From Flavobacterium glycines (GTDB taxonomy: Bacteria; Bacteroidota; Bacteroidia; Flavobacteriales; Flavobacteriaceae), in the NCBI RefSeq assembly GCF_900100165.1, contig NZ_FNEO01000008.1, forward strand, positions 62,001-126,000: 64,000 bases of DNA, written 5' to 3'. Of this stretch, positions 45,182 to 53,904 are shown piece by piece. How positions within the stretch are numbered: position 1 is the first letter of the stretch; each line of letters opens with the position of its first letter. Position numbers and translations under genes: made by a program. The notes under the pieces are model-generated. The model had not been told where the DNA came from. It ran no database searches and was given only the letters and a program-made list of their open reading frames with translations.

Positions 45182-45250
45182 TAGCCCCGATAGAAGCGAT
45201 ATCCTTTTCCTGCTTTCTTTAAGCAGGGAAAGATAAAGCTGATAGTGGGA
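45182..45250. repeat. Flavobacterial intergenic repeat (TAGCCC-GAT-GAAGCG type), copy 2
   Basis: Starts TAGCCCCGATAGAAGCGATA and has an internal hairpin TTTCCTGCTT / AAGCAGGGAA (45206-45215, 45221-45230). It sits between argE and argH. Words related to the TTTGCG family (TTCGCAAAG, twice) precede argH at 45132-45170. Confidence 0.65.
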
Positions 45251-45254
45251 TTAG

Positions 45255-46331
45255 CTACTTTATATTTTTAAAAAAATCACCTAGTATTTTAATGTACAAA
45301 TCTATTCCTTCTTCGATTTCGTTTAGATAAATAAATTCATCAGCCGAGTGTGAACGTAAACTGTCTCCAGGTCCTAATTTTAATGATTTACAATATAAAA
45401 CGGACTGATCTGAAAGGGTAGGAGAACCATAAGTAGTTCTTCCTAATGCAATTCCTGCCTGAACTAATCCGTGTGATACCGGAATAGAAGAAGCGTTTAA
45501 GTGCATCGAACGCGGATTTACTTCGGCAGCTACACTAGCTCTTACTGTTTCCAGAATTTCGGTGTTATTGTAGCAGTCGTTTACGCGGATATCTACAACT
45601 AATTCGCATTCTGACGGAACTACGTTGTGTTGTTTTCCAGCATTAATTTGGGTTACGGTCATTTTTACAGGACCTAAAACCTCGGATATTTTTTCGTATT
45701 GGTAATTTTTAAACCATTCGATTACTGGTAACGTATTGTAAATTGGGTTGTCCGGATTATTGTGAGCTGCATGACTGGCCGTTCCGTTTACTTTTACATC
45801 CAAAACTAATAAACCTTTTTCGGCTACGGCTAATTGCATTAATGTTGGTTCTCCAACAATAGCACATTCTAATTCCGGTAAGTGTTTTAAAACACTGTTC
45901 AATCCATTTTTTCCGCTGCTTTCTTCTTCTGCCGAAGCTACTACTACGATATTGTATGGTAAATTTTCGCTGGTATAAAAATGCGTAAAAGTAGCAATCA
46001 AAGATACTAAACAACCTCCGGCATCATTACTTCCTAAACCAAATAATTTTCCGTCTTCAACGATGGCTTTAAATGGATCTTTAGTGTACGATTTATTAGG
46101 TCTTACCGTATCGTGATGGGAGTTTAAAAGTATAGTTGGTTTGTTTTTGTCGAAATTTTTATTGAAAGCCCAAATATTGTTGTTTTCTCTTTCGAAAGGA
46201 ATGTTATTTTGAGTAAACCAATTTTCGATTAAAAGTGCTGTTTGATCTTCTTCACTCGAAAAGGAAGGGGTTTCAATTAGCGATTTTAATAACGCAATGG
46301 CTTCTTGTGTAAGAGTTGCTATGTTTTTCAT
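45255..46331 (-). CDS. argE: M20 family acyl-ornithine/acyl-citrulline deacylase
   Basis: A 358-residue zinc peptidase-fold enzyme. Metal ligands are visible in NSHHDTVRP, GLGSNDAGGCLV and AEEESSGKNG. In E. coli ArgE deacetylates N-acetylornithine. Here the transcarbamylase in the operon is of the acyl-ornithine type, so the substrate is probably N-acetyl- or N-succinyl-citrulline. Its ATG overlaps the argB stop by 4 bp. Confidence 0.93.
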   Translation of the reverse strand: MKNIATLTQEAIALLKSLIETPSFSSEEDQTALLIENWFTQNNIPFERENNNIWAFNKNFDKNKPTILLNSHHDTVRPNKSYTKDPFKAIVEDGKLFGLGSNDAGGCLVSLIATFTHFYTSENLPYNIVVVASAEEESSGKNGLNSVLKHLPELECAIVGEPTLMQLAVAEKGLLVLDVKVNGTASHAAHNNPDNPIYNTLPVIEWFKNYQYEKISEVLGPVKMTVTQINAGKQHNVVPSECELVVDIRVNDCYNNTEILETVRASVAAEVNPRSMHLNASSIPVSHGLVQAGIALGRTTYGSPTLSDQSVLYCKSLKLGPGDSLRSHSADEFIYLNEIEEGIDLYIKILGDFFKNIK

Positions 46332-47116
46332 AAAGTTATTGTAGTATGCAATGCCGCTTTATTTTGTAACATTCTGTGATGACCAATTTTTATTTTTTGC
46401 ACTCCTTTAGACAGGCTGTTGAAGCAGTTGTCTAATTTTGGAATCATTCCCGAATGAATGGCACCTTCTTCTTTTAATTGCGAATAAAGCTCGGAATTGA
46501 TTTGCTGGATTACCGAATCCTCATCTTCAACATCCGTTAAAACACCCGCTTTTTCGAAGCAGTAATTCAAAGTAACCTCAAAAACTTCTGATGCGGCTAT
46601 AGCCAATTCACTAGCAATGGTATCAGCATTGGTGTTCAGTAATTGTCCGTTTTTATCGTGCGTAATGGCACAAAAAACTGGAACAATTCCGCTGTTGATT
46701 AAGGTTTGTAATAAAGGCGTATTTACTTTTTGAACATCACCTACAAAACCGTAATCAATAGTTGGGTGATTTCTTTTGGTGGACTGGATTAAATTCCCGT
46801 CAGCACCCGAAAATCCCATTGCATTGGTGTTGTTAGCCTGCAATTGGGCTACTATATTTTTGTTGATTTCACCTGCGTAAATCATCACTACTACATCCAG
46901 CATGGGTTTATCCGTAATTCGTCGCCCTTCAATCATCTGAGGGACTAAGCCAATACTTTGTGCCATTTTGGTAGCTGATTTTCCGCCACCGTGAACCAAT
47001 ATTTTATTGCCTTCAATCTTAGAAAAATCAGCTAAGAAACTGGTTAGTTCGGCAGGATTATCAATGATGTTTCCACCTATTTTTATGATAGATAATGGTT
47101 GCTTATTTTTTTCCAT
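46328..47116 (-). CDS. argB: Acetylglutamate kinase
   Basis: A 262-residue amino-acid kinase that phosphorylates N-acylglutamate. KIGGNIID and LVHGGGKSATKMA at the start and the C-terminal GMIPKLDNCFNSLSKGVQ are the expected motifs. It overlaps argF' by 14 bp and argE by 4 bp, so translation of these three genes is probably coupled. The short N terminus, without the long helix of arginine-sensitive enzymes, suggests that it is not feedback-inhibited by arginine; that is inference. Confidence 0.95.
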   Translation of the reverse strand: MEKNKQPLSIIKIGGNIIDNPAELTSFLADFSKIEGNKILVHGGGKSATKMAQSIGLVPQMIEGRRITDKPMLDVVVMIYAGEINKNIVAQLQANNTNAMGFSGADGNLIQSTKRNHPTIDYGFVGDVQKVNTPLLQTLINSGIVPVFCAITHDKNGQLLNTNADTIASELAIAASEVFEVTLNYCFEKAGVLTDVEDEDSVIQQINSELYSQLKEEGAIHSGMIPKLDNCFNSLSKGVQKIKIGHHRMLQNKAALHTTITL

Positions 47117-48056
47117 TTTCTAATATTTTTTGTAGAACTAACTGAGCTGAATACGTTCTGTTATTAGCTTGTTCGATAACAACTGAATTTTCGCTGTCAA
47201 TAACTTCGTCAGTCACAATTACATTACGTCTTACAGGTAAACAGTGCATGAATTTAGCATTATTAGTCAAAGCCATTTTTTCGGCAGTAACGGTCCAATT
47301 TGGATCCGTATTCGTGATTTTTCCGTATTCTTTGTAATTGCTCCAGTTTTTGGCATAGATAAAATCGGCATTTTCAAAAGCCTTATTCTGATCGTATTCA
47401 ATTACTGAATCTTTAGTGATTTCGGGATTCAGTTCGTAGCCTTCCGGATGCGTAATTACAAAATCCATGTCTTTTTGCTTTTGCATCATTTCGACAAAAG
47501 AATTTGGAACTGCCTGAGGCAAAGCTCTTGGGTGTGGCGCCCAGGTTAAAACTACTTTGGCTCTGTGTTTGGTTTTGTGTTCTGCCATTGTAATCGCATC
47601 AGCAAGAGATTGCATTGGGTGTCCCGTAGCGCTTTCCATGTTAACAACTGGCACAGAAGCGTATTTCATGAAACCGGAAATTACCGTTTCGGCATTGTCT
47701 TTTTCTTTGTCTACCAATCCTGCAAAAGCTCTGATAGCGATAATATCGCAATATTGTGAAACAACGGCTGCGGCTTCTTTGATATGTTCTGACGAACCCT
47801 GATTCATCACGGCTCCGTCTTCGAATTCCAGTGTCCAACCTTCGCTGTTAAAATTCATTACAATTACGTTCATACCCAAATTCATAGCTGCTTTTTGCGT
47901 ACTCAAACGGGTTCTTAAACTAGAATTAAAAAACAACATCCCTAAGGTTTTGTTCTTTCCTAATTTTTTCTTTTTAAGCGGATTTTTTTTGATTTTGAGC
48001 GCTTGTTTCACCCATTTGTCGAGTGAGTCTATGTCTTGTATGGATAAAAAGTTCAT
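47103..48056 (-). CDS. argF': N-acylornithine carbamoyltransferase (AOTCase/SOTCase family)
   Basis: A 317-residue transcarbamylase of the Xanthomonas/Bacteroides type that uses N-acetyl- or N-succinyl-ornithine, not ornithine. FFNSSLRTRLSTQKAAMNLG is the carbamoyl-phosphate loop; HPMQSLADAITMAEHK, VVLTWAPHPRALPQAVPNSF and MHCLPVRRNVIVTDEVI are characteristic of this subfamily. At the residue said to decide acetyl (Glu) against succinyl (Pro) specificity, this protein seems to have Ser89 (QGSSEH). Substrate is therefore uncertain. The neighbouring argE and the lack of argF or argJ support the acyl route. Confidence 0.93.
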   Translation of the reverse strand: MNFLSIQDIDSLDKWVKQALKIKKNPLKKKKLGKNKTLGMLFFNSSLRTRLSTQKAAMNLGMNVIVMNFNSEGWTLEFEDGAVMNQGSSEHIKEAAAVVSQYCDIIAIRAFAGLVDKEKDNAETVISGFMKYASVPVVNMESATGHPMQSLADAITMAEHKTKHRAKVVLTWAPHPRALPQAVPNSFVEMMQKQKDMDFVITHPEGYELNPEITKDSVIEYDQNKAFENADFIYAKNWSNYKEYGKITNTDPNWTVTAEKMALTNNAKFMHCLPVRRNVIVTDEVIDSENSVVIEQANNRTYSAQLVLQKILENGKK

Positions 48057-48059
48057 TAT

Positions 48060-48118
48060 CTTATAGTTTAATCGGTTATTTGTTTAATCGATTAACCGAA
48101 TTAACGATTAACCGAATC
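48060..48118. repeat. Iterated GATTAACCGA words between proB and argF'
   Basis: The gap reads as alternating direct and inverted copies of TTAATCGGTTA / CGATTAACCGA, giving a stable hairpin. No gene is present. Confidence 0.5.
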
Positions 48119-48126
48119 AACATTTT

Positions 48127-48888
48127 CTATACAATCTTCGTAAATGCAATTTCGTTTTTTAATGCTTTTAAAATAAAATTATCTTCTAAGCCGTTTACCA
48201 CCCAGGTTTCGATTTTTGCTTCTTTGGCAATGGCAGCCGAATCAATTTTAGACTGCATTCCGCCAGTTCCATGGGAAGATTTTGAATCGCCAATTTCTTT
48301 TTGCAAAACCTTTAAATCATTTACTAATTCAATGGTTTCAGGAAATTCATCATGAATCGATGCTTTGGTGTAAATTCCATTGGTATTAGTGGCAATAATT
48401 AAAATATCTACTTTCAGTAAAACAGCAGTTAAAGCGGCTAATTTATCGTTGTCACCAAATTTAATTTCATCCGTTGCAACGGTATCATTTTCGTTGATAA
48501 TCGGGATGTAATTGTTTTTAACCAATACATTAATGGTGTTTACGATGTTCTTCTTGGTTTGCTCTTTTTCAAAATCAGAATAAGAAAGCAAACATTGCGA
48601 AGTATTTAAACCTAAATCCTTGAAGTTTTCATTGTAAATCCGCATCAAATGAGGCTGACCAATAGAAGCCAAAGCCTGTTTTACAAAAACATCTTTGTCG
48701 TTATTGTCTAATTTTACAAATTGTTTTGCAGCAGCAATGGCTCCGGAACTTACAATGATAAATTCATATTCATCGTTCAAAGCCGCTATTTGCATACCAA
48801 TATCCTCAATCTTTCCTCTCGAAATATGATTGGTTTCTTTGGTTAAGGTATTGCTTCCTAATTTTAATAAAATTCTTTTTTTTGCCAT
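48127..48888 (-). CDS. proB: Glutamate 5-kinase (without PUA domain)
   Basis: A 253-residue amino-acid kinase that makes gamma-glutamyl phosphate, first step of proline synthesis. RILLKLGSNTLTKE, FIIVSSGAIAAAKQ, IINENDTVATDEIKFGDNDKL and HGTGGMQSKIDSAA are all conserved. The E. coli enzyme is about 367 residues and has a C-terminal PUA domain; that domain is missing here. It is followed by argF' in the same operon and preceded by proA. Confidence 0.95.
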   Translation of the reverse strand: MAKKRILLKLGSNTLTKETNHISRGKIEDIGMQIAALNDEYEFIIVSSGAIAAAKQFVKLDNNDKDVFVKQALASIGQPHLMRIYNENFKDLGLNTSQCLLSYSDFEKEQTKKNIVNTINVLVKNNYIPIINENDTVATDEIKFGDNDKLAALTAVLLKVDILIIATNTNGIYTKASIHDEFPETIELVNDLKVLQKEIGDSKSSHGTGGMQSKIDSAAIAKEAKIETWVVNGLEDNFILKALKNEIAFTKIV

Positions 48889-48987
48889 GGTTTTAGATTT
48901 AAAGATTTAAAGATTTAAGAATTTAAAAATTCAGAGAGCCCAAAATTTTAATCTTTTAATCTTTCAATCTTTCAATTCTTCAATCTT
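48889..48987. repeat. AT-rich inverted repeat between proA and proB
   Basis: TTTAAAGATTTAAAGATTTA on one side pairs with ATCTTTTAATCTTTCAATCT words on the other, giving a long imperfect hairpin. The same family lies at 51361-51440. Confidence 0.65.
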
Positions 48988-50184
48988 TTATCTGATTTGT
49001 CCTTCGCCGTAAATATACCATTTATTGGTTACCAAATGCTGTAAACCAATAGGTCCGCGTTGGTGTAATTTATCGGTACTGATTGCTAACTCTCCTCCAA
49101 GACCAAACTGTCCACCGTCAGTAAATCGGGTAGAGGCATTATGGTAAACAGATGAAGCATCAATACTTTCCATAAATTCCTGAGCAATGGCTTTGTCTTC
49201 AGTTATAATGGAAGCCGAATGTCCACCACAGTATTTATTGATTTTAGCAATCGCTTCTTGATTAGCGTTTACGGTTCCGATAACGATTTTATAATCCAAA
49301 AACTCTTCGTACCAAATCAAATCGTTTTCAATGGTTTGTATTCCGGTTGCTTTTGCAACTGAATCATCACCTAAAACAGTAACTTTAAATTTCTCTAATT
49401 CGATTACTAATTGTTTTGCAAAAGTTTCCCAATTTAGCAAATTCGTATCAATTAAAACTTTATCTAAAGCGTTGCAAACTGATATGTTTGAGGTTTTTCC
49501 ATTGATAACAATGTTCATTGCTTTGTCTAAATCGGCATCGGCATTGATATACACAAAATTATTCCCGCGACCGCTCACAATTACCGGGCAGGTAGCGTGT
49601 TTTTTAGTAAATTCAATCAGTTTTTCACCACCGCGAGGAACGATTAAATCGACTCTTTGTGTTGGTTTTTCAAGAAAAGCCTGAGTTTGAACTCGGTCAT
49701 AATTCAAATATTCAACCCAGTCAGTAGAAACTCCGTTTTGTTCTAAAGCTTGATGCCAAAGACTCACAATCTTTTGATTAGAAAGCAAAGATTCTTTTCC
49801 GCCTTTCAAAAGGATTTTGTTTCCTGATTTAAAAGCGATTCCTCCCGCTTCAACAGTTACGTCAGGACGTGATTCGTATATGATTAAAATAGTTCCAAAA
49901 GCAGCGGTTTTATTGCTGATTTTCATGCCGTTGTCATGAGTGAATTCATAACGAAGCTGTCCCACAGGATCTTCCTGACTGGCTAATTGTTTTACAGAAA
50001 GAATCATGCCGTCAACTTTAGCATCGTCAACCAGCAAACGTTTTTCCATTGCTAAATCTTCACCATTATAATTGGCTAAATCCTGTTGGTTGATGCTTTT
50101 TAACGCTTCTCTTTCTTGCTCTAACAAAGCCGCCATTGTGGTTAAAACGGCATTTCTTTTTTCGATTGGAAGTATTGTGTTCAT
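48988..50184 (-). CDS. proA: Glutamate-5-semialdehyde dehydrogenase
   Basis: A 398-residue enzyme that reduces gamma-glutamyl phosphate to the semialdehyde. The catalytic Cys is in NISVCNALDKVLID, and IPRGGEKLIEF (VPRGGEKLIEFTKKHA) and the end GRGPIGLQ-like HQRGPIGLQHLVTNKW are family marks. It sits between argD and proB. Placing proAB inside the arg operon is common in flavobacteria and lets both glutamate-derived pathways share one transcript. Confidence 0.95.
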   Translation of the reverse strand: MNTILPIEKRNAVLTTMAALLEQEREALKSINQQDLANYNGEDLAMEKRLLVDDAKVDGMILSVKQLASQEDPVGQLRYEFTHDNGMKISNKTAAFGTILIIYESRPDVTVEAGGIAFKSGNKILLKGGKESLLSNQKIVSLWHQALEQNGVSTDWVEYLNYDRVQTQAFLEKPTQRVDLIVPRGGEKLIEFTKKHATCPVIVSGRGNNFVYINADADLDKAMNIVINGKTSNISVCNALDKVLIDTNLLNWETFAKQLVIELEKFKVTVLGDDSVAKATGIQTIENDLIWYEEFLDYKIVIGTVNANQEAIAKINKYCGGHSASIITEDKAIAQEFMESIDASSVYHNASTRFTDGGQFGLGGELAISTDKLHQRGPIGLQHLVTNKWYIYGEGQIR

Positions 50185-50214
50185 TGTTTTTTTGTTTTTT
50201 AAGTTTAAAAAAAC

Positions 50215-51354
50215 TTATGCTTTTAATTCTGCTAATGATTCTTGTAAGGCCACGATAAAAGTATCAATGGCTTCTGTAGTAATCGTTAGCGGAGGAAGGA
50301 TTCTCAACAAGTTTTTATTGTTGGCACCTCCTGTAAAAATATATTTTTCAATAATCATTTTCTTTCTCAAAGCACTCACGTCAAAGTCAAATTCAACTCC
50401 TAACATCAGTCCTCTTCCTTTTACCTTTTTGATTTCAGGTATCACTTTAATCGCTTCAAAAAAGTATTCTGATACTTTGTTGGTGTTTTCGATTAATTTT
50501 TTGTCTTCCATCACATCCAAAACCGCAATTCCTGCAGCACAAGCCAAATGACTTCCGCCAAAAGTAGTTCCTAATAAACCATAACTTGCCTGGAATTTAG
50601 GAGAAATCAAAACACCTCCAATAGGGAAACCGTTCCCCATTCCTTTAGCAGTAGTTACAATATCAGGATTGATTCCGTGGTGTTGAAAAGCAAAGAATTT
50701 CCCGCTTCTTCCGTAACCTGATTGTACTTCGTCTAAAATCAAAATTACATCGTTAGCTTTACTAGCTTTTTCCAAAGCCTGAAAAAACTCCGTTGTTCCC
50801 TGATCTAAACCACCAACTCCCTGAATAGGTTCGATAATTACAGCACAAACATCACCTTTTTTCAATTCGGCTTCTACCAATTCAATTTGGTTTAACGGTA
50901 AAAAAGTAACTTCCTGTTGTGCATTCAACGGCGCAACAATTTTTTTGTTATCTGTTACTGCAACTGCCGCAGAAGTTCTTCCGTGAAACGAATTGTCAAA
51001 AGCAATTACTCTTGATTTATTAGTATGGAAAGAAGCTAATTTTAATGCATTTTCATTGGCTTCAGCACCTGAACTACATAAGAACAAACTGAAATCAGTC
51101 AAACCTGAAGCTTTTCCTAATTTTTCAGCTAATTCTACCTGTAATGGATTTTGGATAGCATTCGAGTAAAAACTCAAATTATCCAATTGCTCTTTCACTT
51201 TCGCAACATAATCCGGTTGGGTATGACCAATTGAAATTACTCCGTGACCAGAGTATAAATCTAAATATTCGGTTCCTTTTTCGTCGTAAATAGTACAGTC
51301 TACAGCTTTTACAGGCGTAATAGGATATAATGGGTAAACGTCAAATAAGTTCAT
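50215..51354 (-). CDS. argD: Acetylornithine aminotransferase
   Basis: A 379-residue class III PLP aminotransferase. YLDLYSGHGVISIGHTQPDY, CSSGAEANENALKLA, LDEVQSGYGRSGKFFA and the PLP lysine in IVTTAKGMGNGFPIGG are all intact. It converts N-acylglutamate semialdehyde to N-acylornithine. It lies 30 bp before proA. Confidence 0.94.
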   Translation of the reverse strand: MNLFDVYPLYPITPVKAVDCTIYDEKGTEYLDLYSGHGVISIGHTQPDYVAKVKEQLDNLSFYSNAIQNPLQVELAEKLGKASGLTDFSLFLCSSGAEANENALKLASFHTNKSRVIAFDNSFHGRTSAAVAVTDNKKIVAPLNAQQEVTFLPLNQIELVEAELKKGDVCAVIIEPIQGVGGLDQGTTEFFQALEKASKANDVILILDEVQSGYGRSGKFFAFQHHGINPDIVTTAKGMGNGFPIGGVLISPKFQASYGLLGTTFGGSHLACAAGIAVLDVMEDKKLIENTNKVSEYFFEAIKVIPEIKKVKGRGLMLGVEFDFDVSALRKKMIIEKYIFTGGANNKNLLRILPPLTITTEAIDTFIVALQESLAELKA

Positions 51355-51360
51355 TTTTTA

Positions 51361-51440
51361 ATTAATTTAAAGATTTAAAAATTGAAGAATTTAAAGATTC
51401 TTATAATTTTTTAATTATTAAATCCTTCAATCTTTTAATT
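51361..51440. repeat. AT-rich inverted repeat between argC and argD
   Basis: Second copy of the TTTAAAGATTTAAA / CTTCAATCTTTTAA hairpin family found at 48889-48987. Confidence 0.6.
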
Positions 51441-51445
51441 GTTTT

Positions 51446-52423
51446 TTAGAATCCACAAGGTTTTAGGTGTAATCCGGTAGTTTCTTCCAATCCAAACATT
51501 AAATTCATGTTTTGAACGGCCTGTCCGGAGGCACCTTTTAATAAATTGTCAATGATAGATGTTATTAAAACCCGGTTTCCTTTTTTCATTAAACTAATTA
51601 TACATTTGTTGGTTTGAACTACCTGTTTCATATTGATGTTGGTAGTTGTAACCGTTACAAATGGTTGATCTGCGTAGAAAGCTTCGTATTTTGCAACTAA
51701 ATCTTCTAAACTCTCTTCCGATCTTGTATATAAAGTTGCAAAAATTCCTCTTGGGAAATCCCCTCTGTTTGGAATAAAAATCAATTCGTCACTGAAAGAA
51801 GTTTGCAACTGTTTCAAACTTTGGTTGATTTCGCCCAAATGCTGATGTTCAAATGCTTTGTAGTGAGAGAAATTGTTGTTTCTCCAGCTAAAATGCGATG
51901 TTGCCGCTAAGCCAACTCCGGCACCAGTACTTCCTGTTGTAGCGTTGATATGAACATCTTCAGTCAATTTTCCTTCTGCTGCCAATGGTAATAAAGCCAA
52001 TTGAATAGCAGTAGCAAAACAACCCGGATTAGCGATATAATTTGCTGATTGAATATCGGTTTTGTTTAGTTCAGGCAAACCATAAACAAATGATTTTCCG
52101 TCGAATTCTTTATCTTTTGTCAAACGGAAATCATTTCCTAAGTCGATAATTTTCGTTGTATCAGAAAATTTGTTGTTTTCTAAAAACGAAATTGATTTTC
52201 CGTGTCCTAAACACAAGAAAAGCACATCTACATTAGGATTTACGGTATCGGTAAAATTCATTTCAATATCACCCAATAAATCGTGGTGCGCTGTCGAAAG
52301 CGGTTTTCCGGCATTAGTTGTACTGTAAACAAAATCTAATTTGGCATTAGGGTGAAACATCAGGATTCTGATTAATTCTCCTGCTGTATATCCTGATCCG
52401 CCTATTATTCCAACTTTAATCAT
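51446..52423 (-). CDS. argC: N-acetyl-gamma-glutamyl-phosphate reductase
   Basis: A 325-residue NADPH enzyme. GIIGGSGYTAGELIRIL is the nucleotide-binding start and YIANPGCFATAIQLALLPL holds the catalytic Cys. HQHLGEINQSL is also typical. It makes N-acylglutamate semialdehyde for ArgD and is 91 bp upstream of argD. Confidence 0.96.
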   Translation of the reverse strand: MIKVGIIGGSGYTAGELIRILMFHPNAKLDFVYSTTNAGKPLSTAHHDLLGDIEMNFTDTVNPNVDVLFLCLGHGKSISFLENNKFSDTTKIIDLGNDFRLTKDKEFDGKSFVYGLPELNKTDIQSANYIANPGCFATAIQLALLPLAAEGKLTEDVHINATTGSTGAGVGLAATSHFSWRNNNFSHYKAFEHQHLGEINQSLKQLQTSFSDELIFIPNRGDFPRGIFATLYTRSEESLEDLVAKYEAFYADQPFVTVTTTNINMKQVVQTNKCIISLMKKGNRVLITSIIDNLLKGASGQAVQNMNLMFGLEETTGLHLKPCGF

Positions 52424-52539
52424 ATTGTTTAAATTTTAAGAATGTTTTTAATCGTAAAACATTCTATTATTTATTTTTTTACCATTAAGAAATTAAGTTT
52501 CATTAAGCTAAATGTCTTTTAATTACTTAAATAAATTAA

Positions 52540-52618
52540 CCACGAAGAACTCAAAGAAAGCACTAAGTTCACAAAGTTTAGTGTGCTTTGTGCCTTCTTA
52601 GCGAACTTTGCGGTTAAA
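52540..52618. repeat. Palindromic repeat between argG and argC
   Basis: AACCACGAAG...ACAAAG words pair with CTTTGTGCCTTCTTAGCG...CTTTGCGGTT, the same family as at 43612-43742. The rest of the 200-bp gap (52424-52539) is AT-rich with nothing named. Confidence 0.6.
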
Positions 52619-52623
52619 CCTTT

Positions 52624-53817
52624 TTATTCGTAAGTTTCTTTATTTACTGAAGAGAAAATGTTTTGAGCATTTCCTAAGATTTTGATGAATCCTTTAGCAT
52701 CTTCAGATGTCCATGCATTGTTCATTTCTCCATATTGACCAAAACCAGTGTTCATCAAGTCATTTTCAGATTCGATACCGTCTAATGAGAAGTGGTATGG
52801 TTTCAATGAAACAAATACTTTCCCGTTTACTGTTTTTTGAGTATCTTCTAAGAATGTTTCGATGTTACGCATAACAGGATCTAAGAACTGACCTTCGTGG
52901 AATAACATTCCGTACCAGTTTCCTAATTGTTCCTTCCAGTATTGTTGCCATTTTCCAAGTGTGTGTTTCTCTAATAAATGGTGCGCTTTGATGATGATTA
53001 ACGGAGCAGCAGCTTCAAAACCAACTCTTCCTTTGATTCCGATGATAGTATCACCTACGTGAATATCTCTACCAATAGCGTAAGCAGCAGCTAATTTTTC
53101 TAAAGCTACAATATTGTTGGATGGTTTGTCAGCAACTCCGTTGATAGCTACTAATTCTCCTTTTTTGAATTCCAAAGTAACTTTTTCTTCACCTTGTTTT
53201 TGTAATTGAGAAGGGTAAGCCTCGCTTGGAAGTGGATCTTTTGAAGTTAAAGTTTCTTTTCCTCCAACAGAAGTTCCCCAAAGACCTTTATTGATAGAAT
53301 ATTGTGCTTTTTCCCAAGAATAGTGTACTCCGTTTTTGATTAAGTAATCTACTTCTTCCTGTCTTGATAATTTCAAATCACGGATAGGAGTGATGATTTC
53401 GATTTCAGGAGCGATGGTTTGGAAAATTAAATCAAAACGAATTTGGTCATTTCCTGCACCTGTACTTCCGTGCGCTATAGCAGTTGCACCAACAGATTTA
53501 GCATATTTAATTGCTTCGATAGCCTGAAAAACACGCTCAGCACTAACAGATAGTGGGTAAGTATTGTTTTTTAATACATTTCCATAAATCAAATATTTGA
53601 TAGCTTTATCATAATATTTGTCTAAAATGGTAAGGTTAGCGTGTTTAGCGCTTCCTAATTCGTAGGCTCTTTTTTCAATTGCATCTAATTCGGCATCATC
53701 AAAACCTCCTGTATTAATTAATACGGTGTGAACTTCATATCCTTGTTCATTTTTTAAATATTTAAGGCAATATGAGGTATCTAAACCTCCACTATAAGCT
53801 AATACAACTTTTTTCAT
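52624..53817 (-). CDS. argG: Argininosuccinate synthase
   Basis: A 397-residue ATP pyrophosphatase that joins citrulline and aspartate. KVVLAYSGGLDTSYCLKYL is the PP-loop and IAHGSTGAGNDQIRFD is the second signature. It is the second gene of the operon, 87 bp after the GNAT gene. Confidence 0.96.
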   Translation of the reverse strand: MKKVVLAYSGGLDTSYCLKYLKNEQGYEVHTVLINTGGFDDAELDAIEKRAYELGSAKHANLTILDKYYDKAIKYLIYGNVLKNNTYPLSVSAERVFQAIEAIKYAKSVGATAIAHGSTGAGNDQIRFDLIFQTIAPEIEIITPIRDLKLSRQEEVDYLIKNGVHYSWEKAQYSINKGLWGTSVGGKETLTSKDPLPSEAYPSQLQKQGEEKVTLEFKKGELVAINGVADKPSNNIVALEKLAAAYAIGRDIHVGDTIIGIKGRVGFEAAAPLIIIKAHHLLEKHTLGKWQQYWKEQLGNWYGMLFHEGQFLDPVMRNIETFLEDTQKTVNGKVFVSLKPYHFSLDGIESENDLMNTGFGQYGEMNNAWTSEDAKGFIKILGNAQNIFSSVNKETYE

Positions 53818-53904
53818 TTTTTTTGATCTATTGGCTATTTACTATTCTGTTTTACAAGTTTCGTATTTAGCTGATTATATATTAATTTATTTTATTCGTT
53901 TTCC

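Noticed and set aside
48889..48987. CRISPR-like short repeats
   Set aside because: The words are inverted, AT-rich and without regular unique spacers; no cas genes are present.
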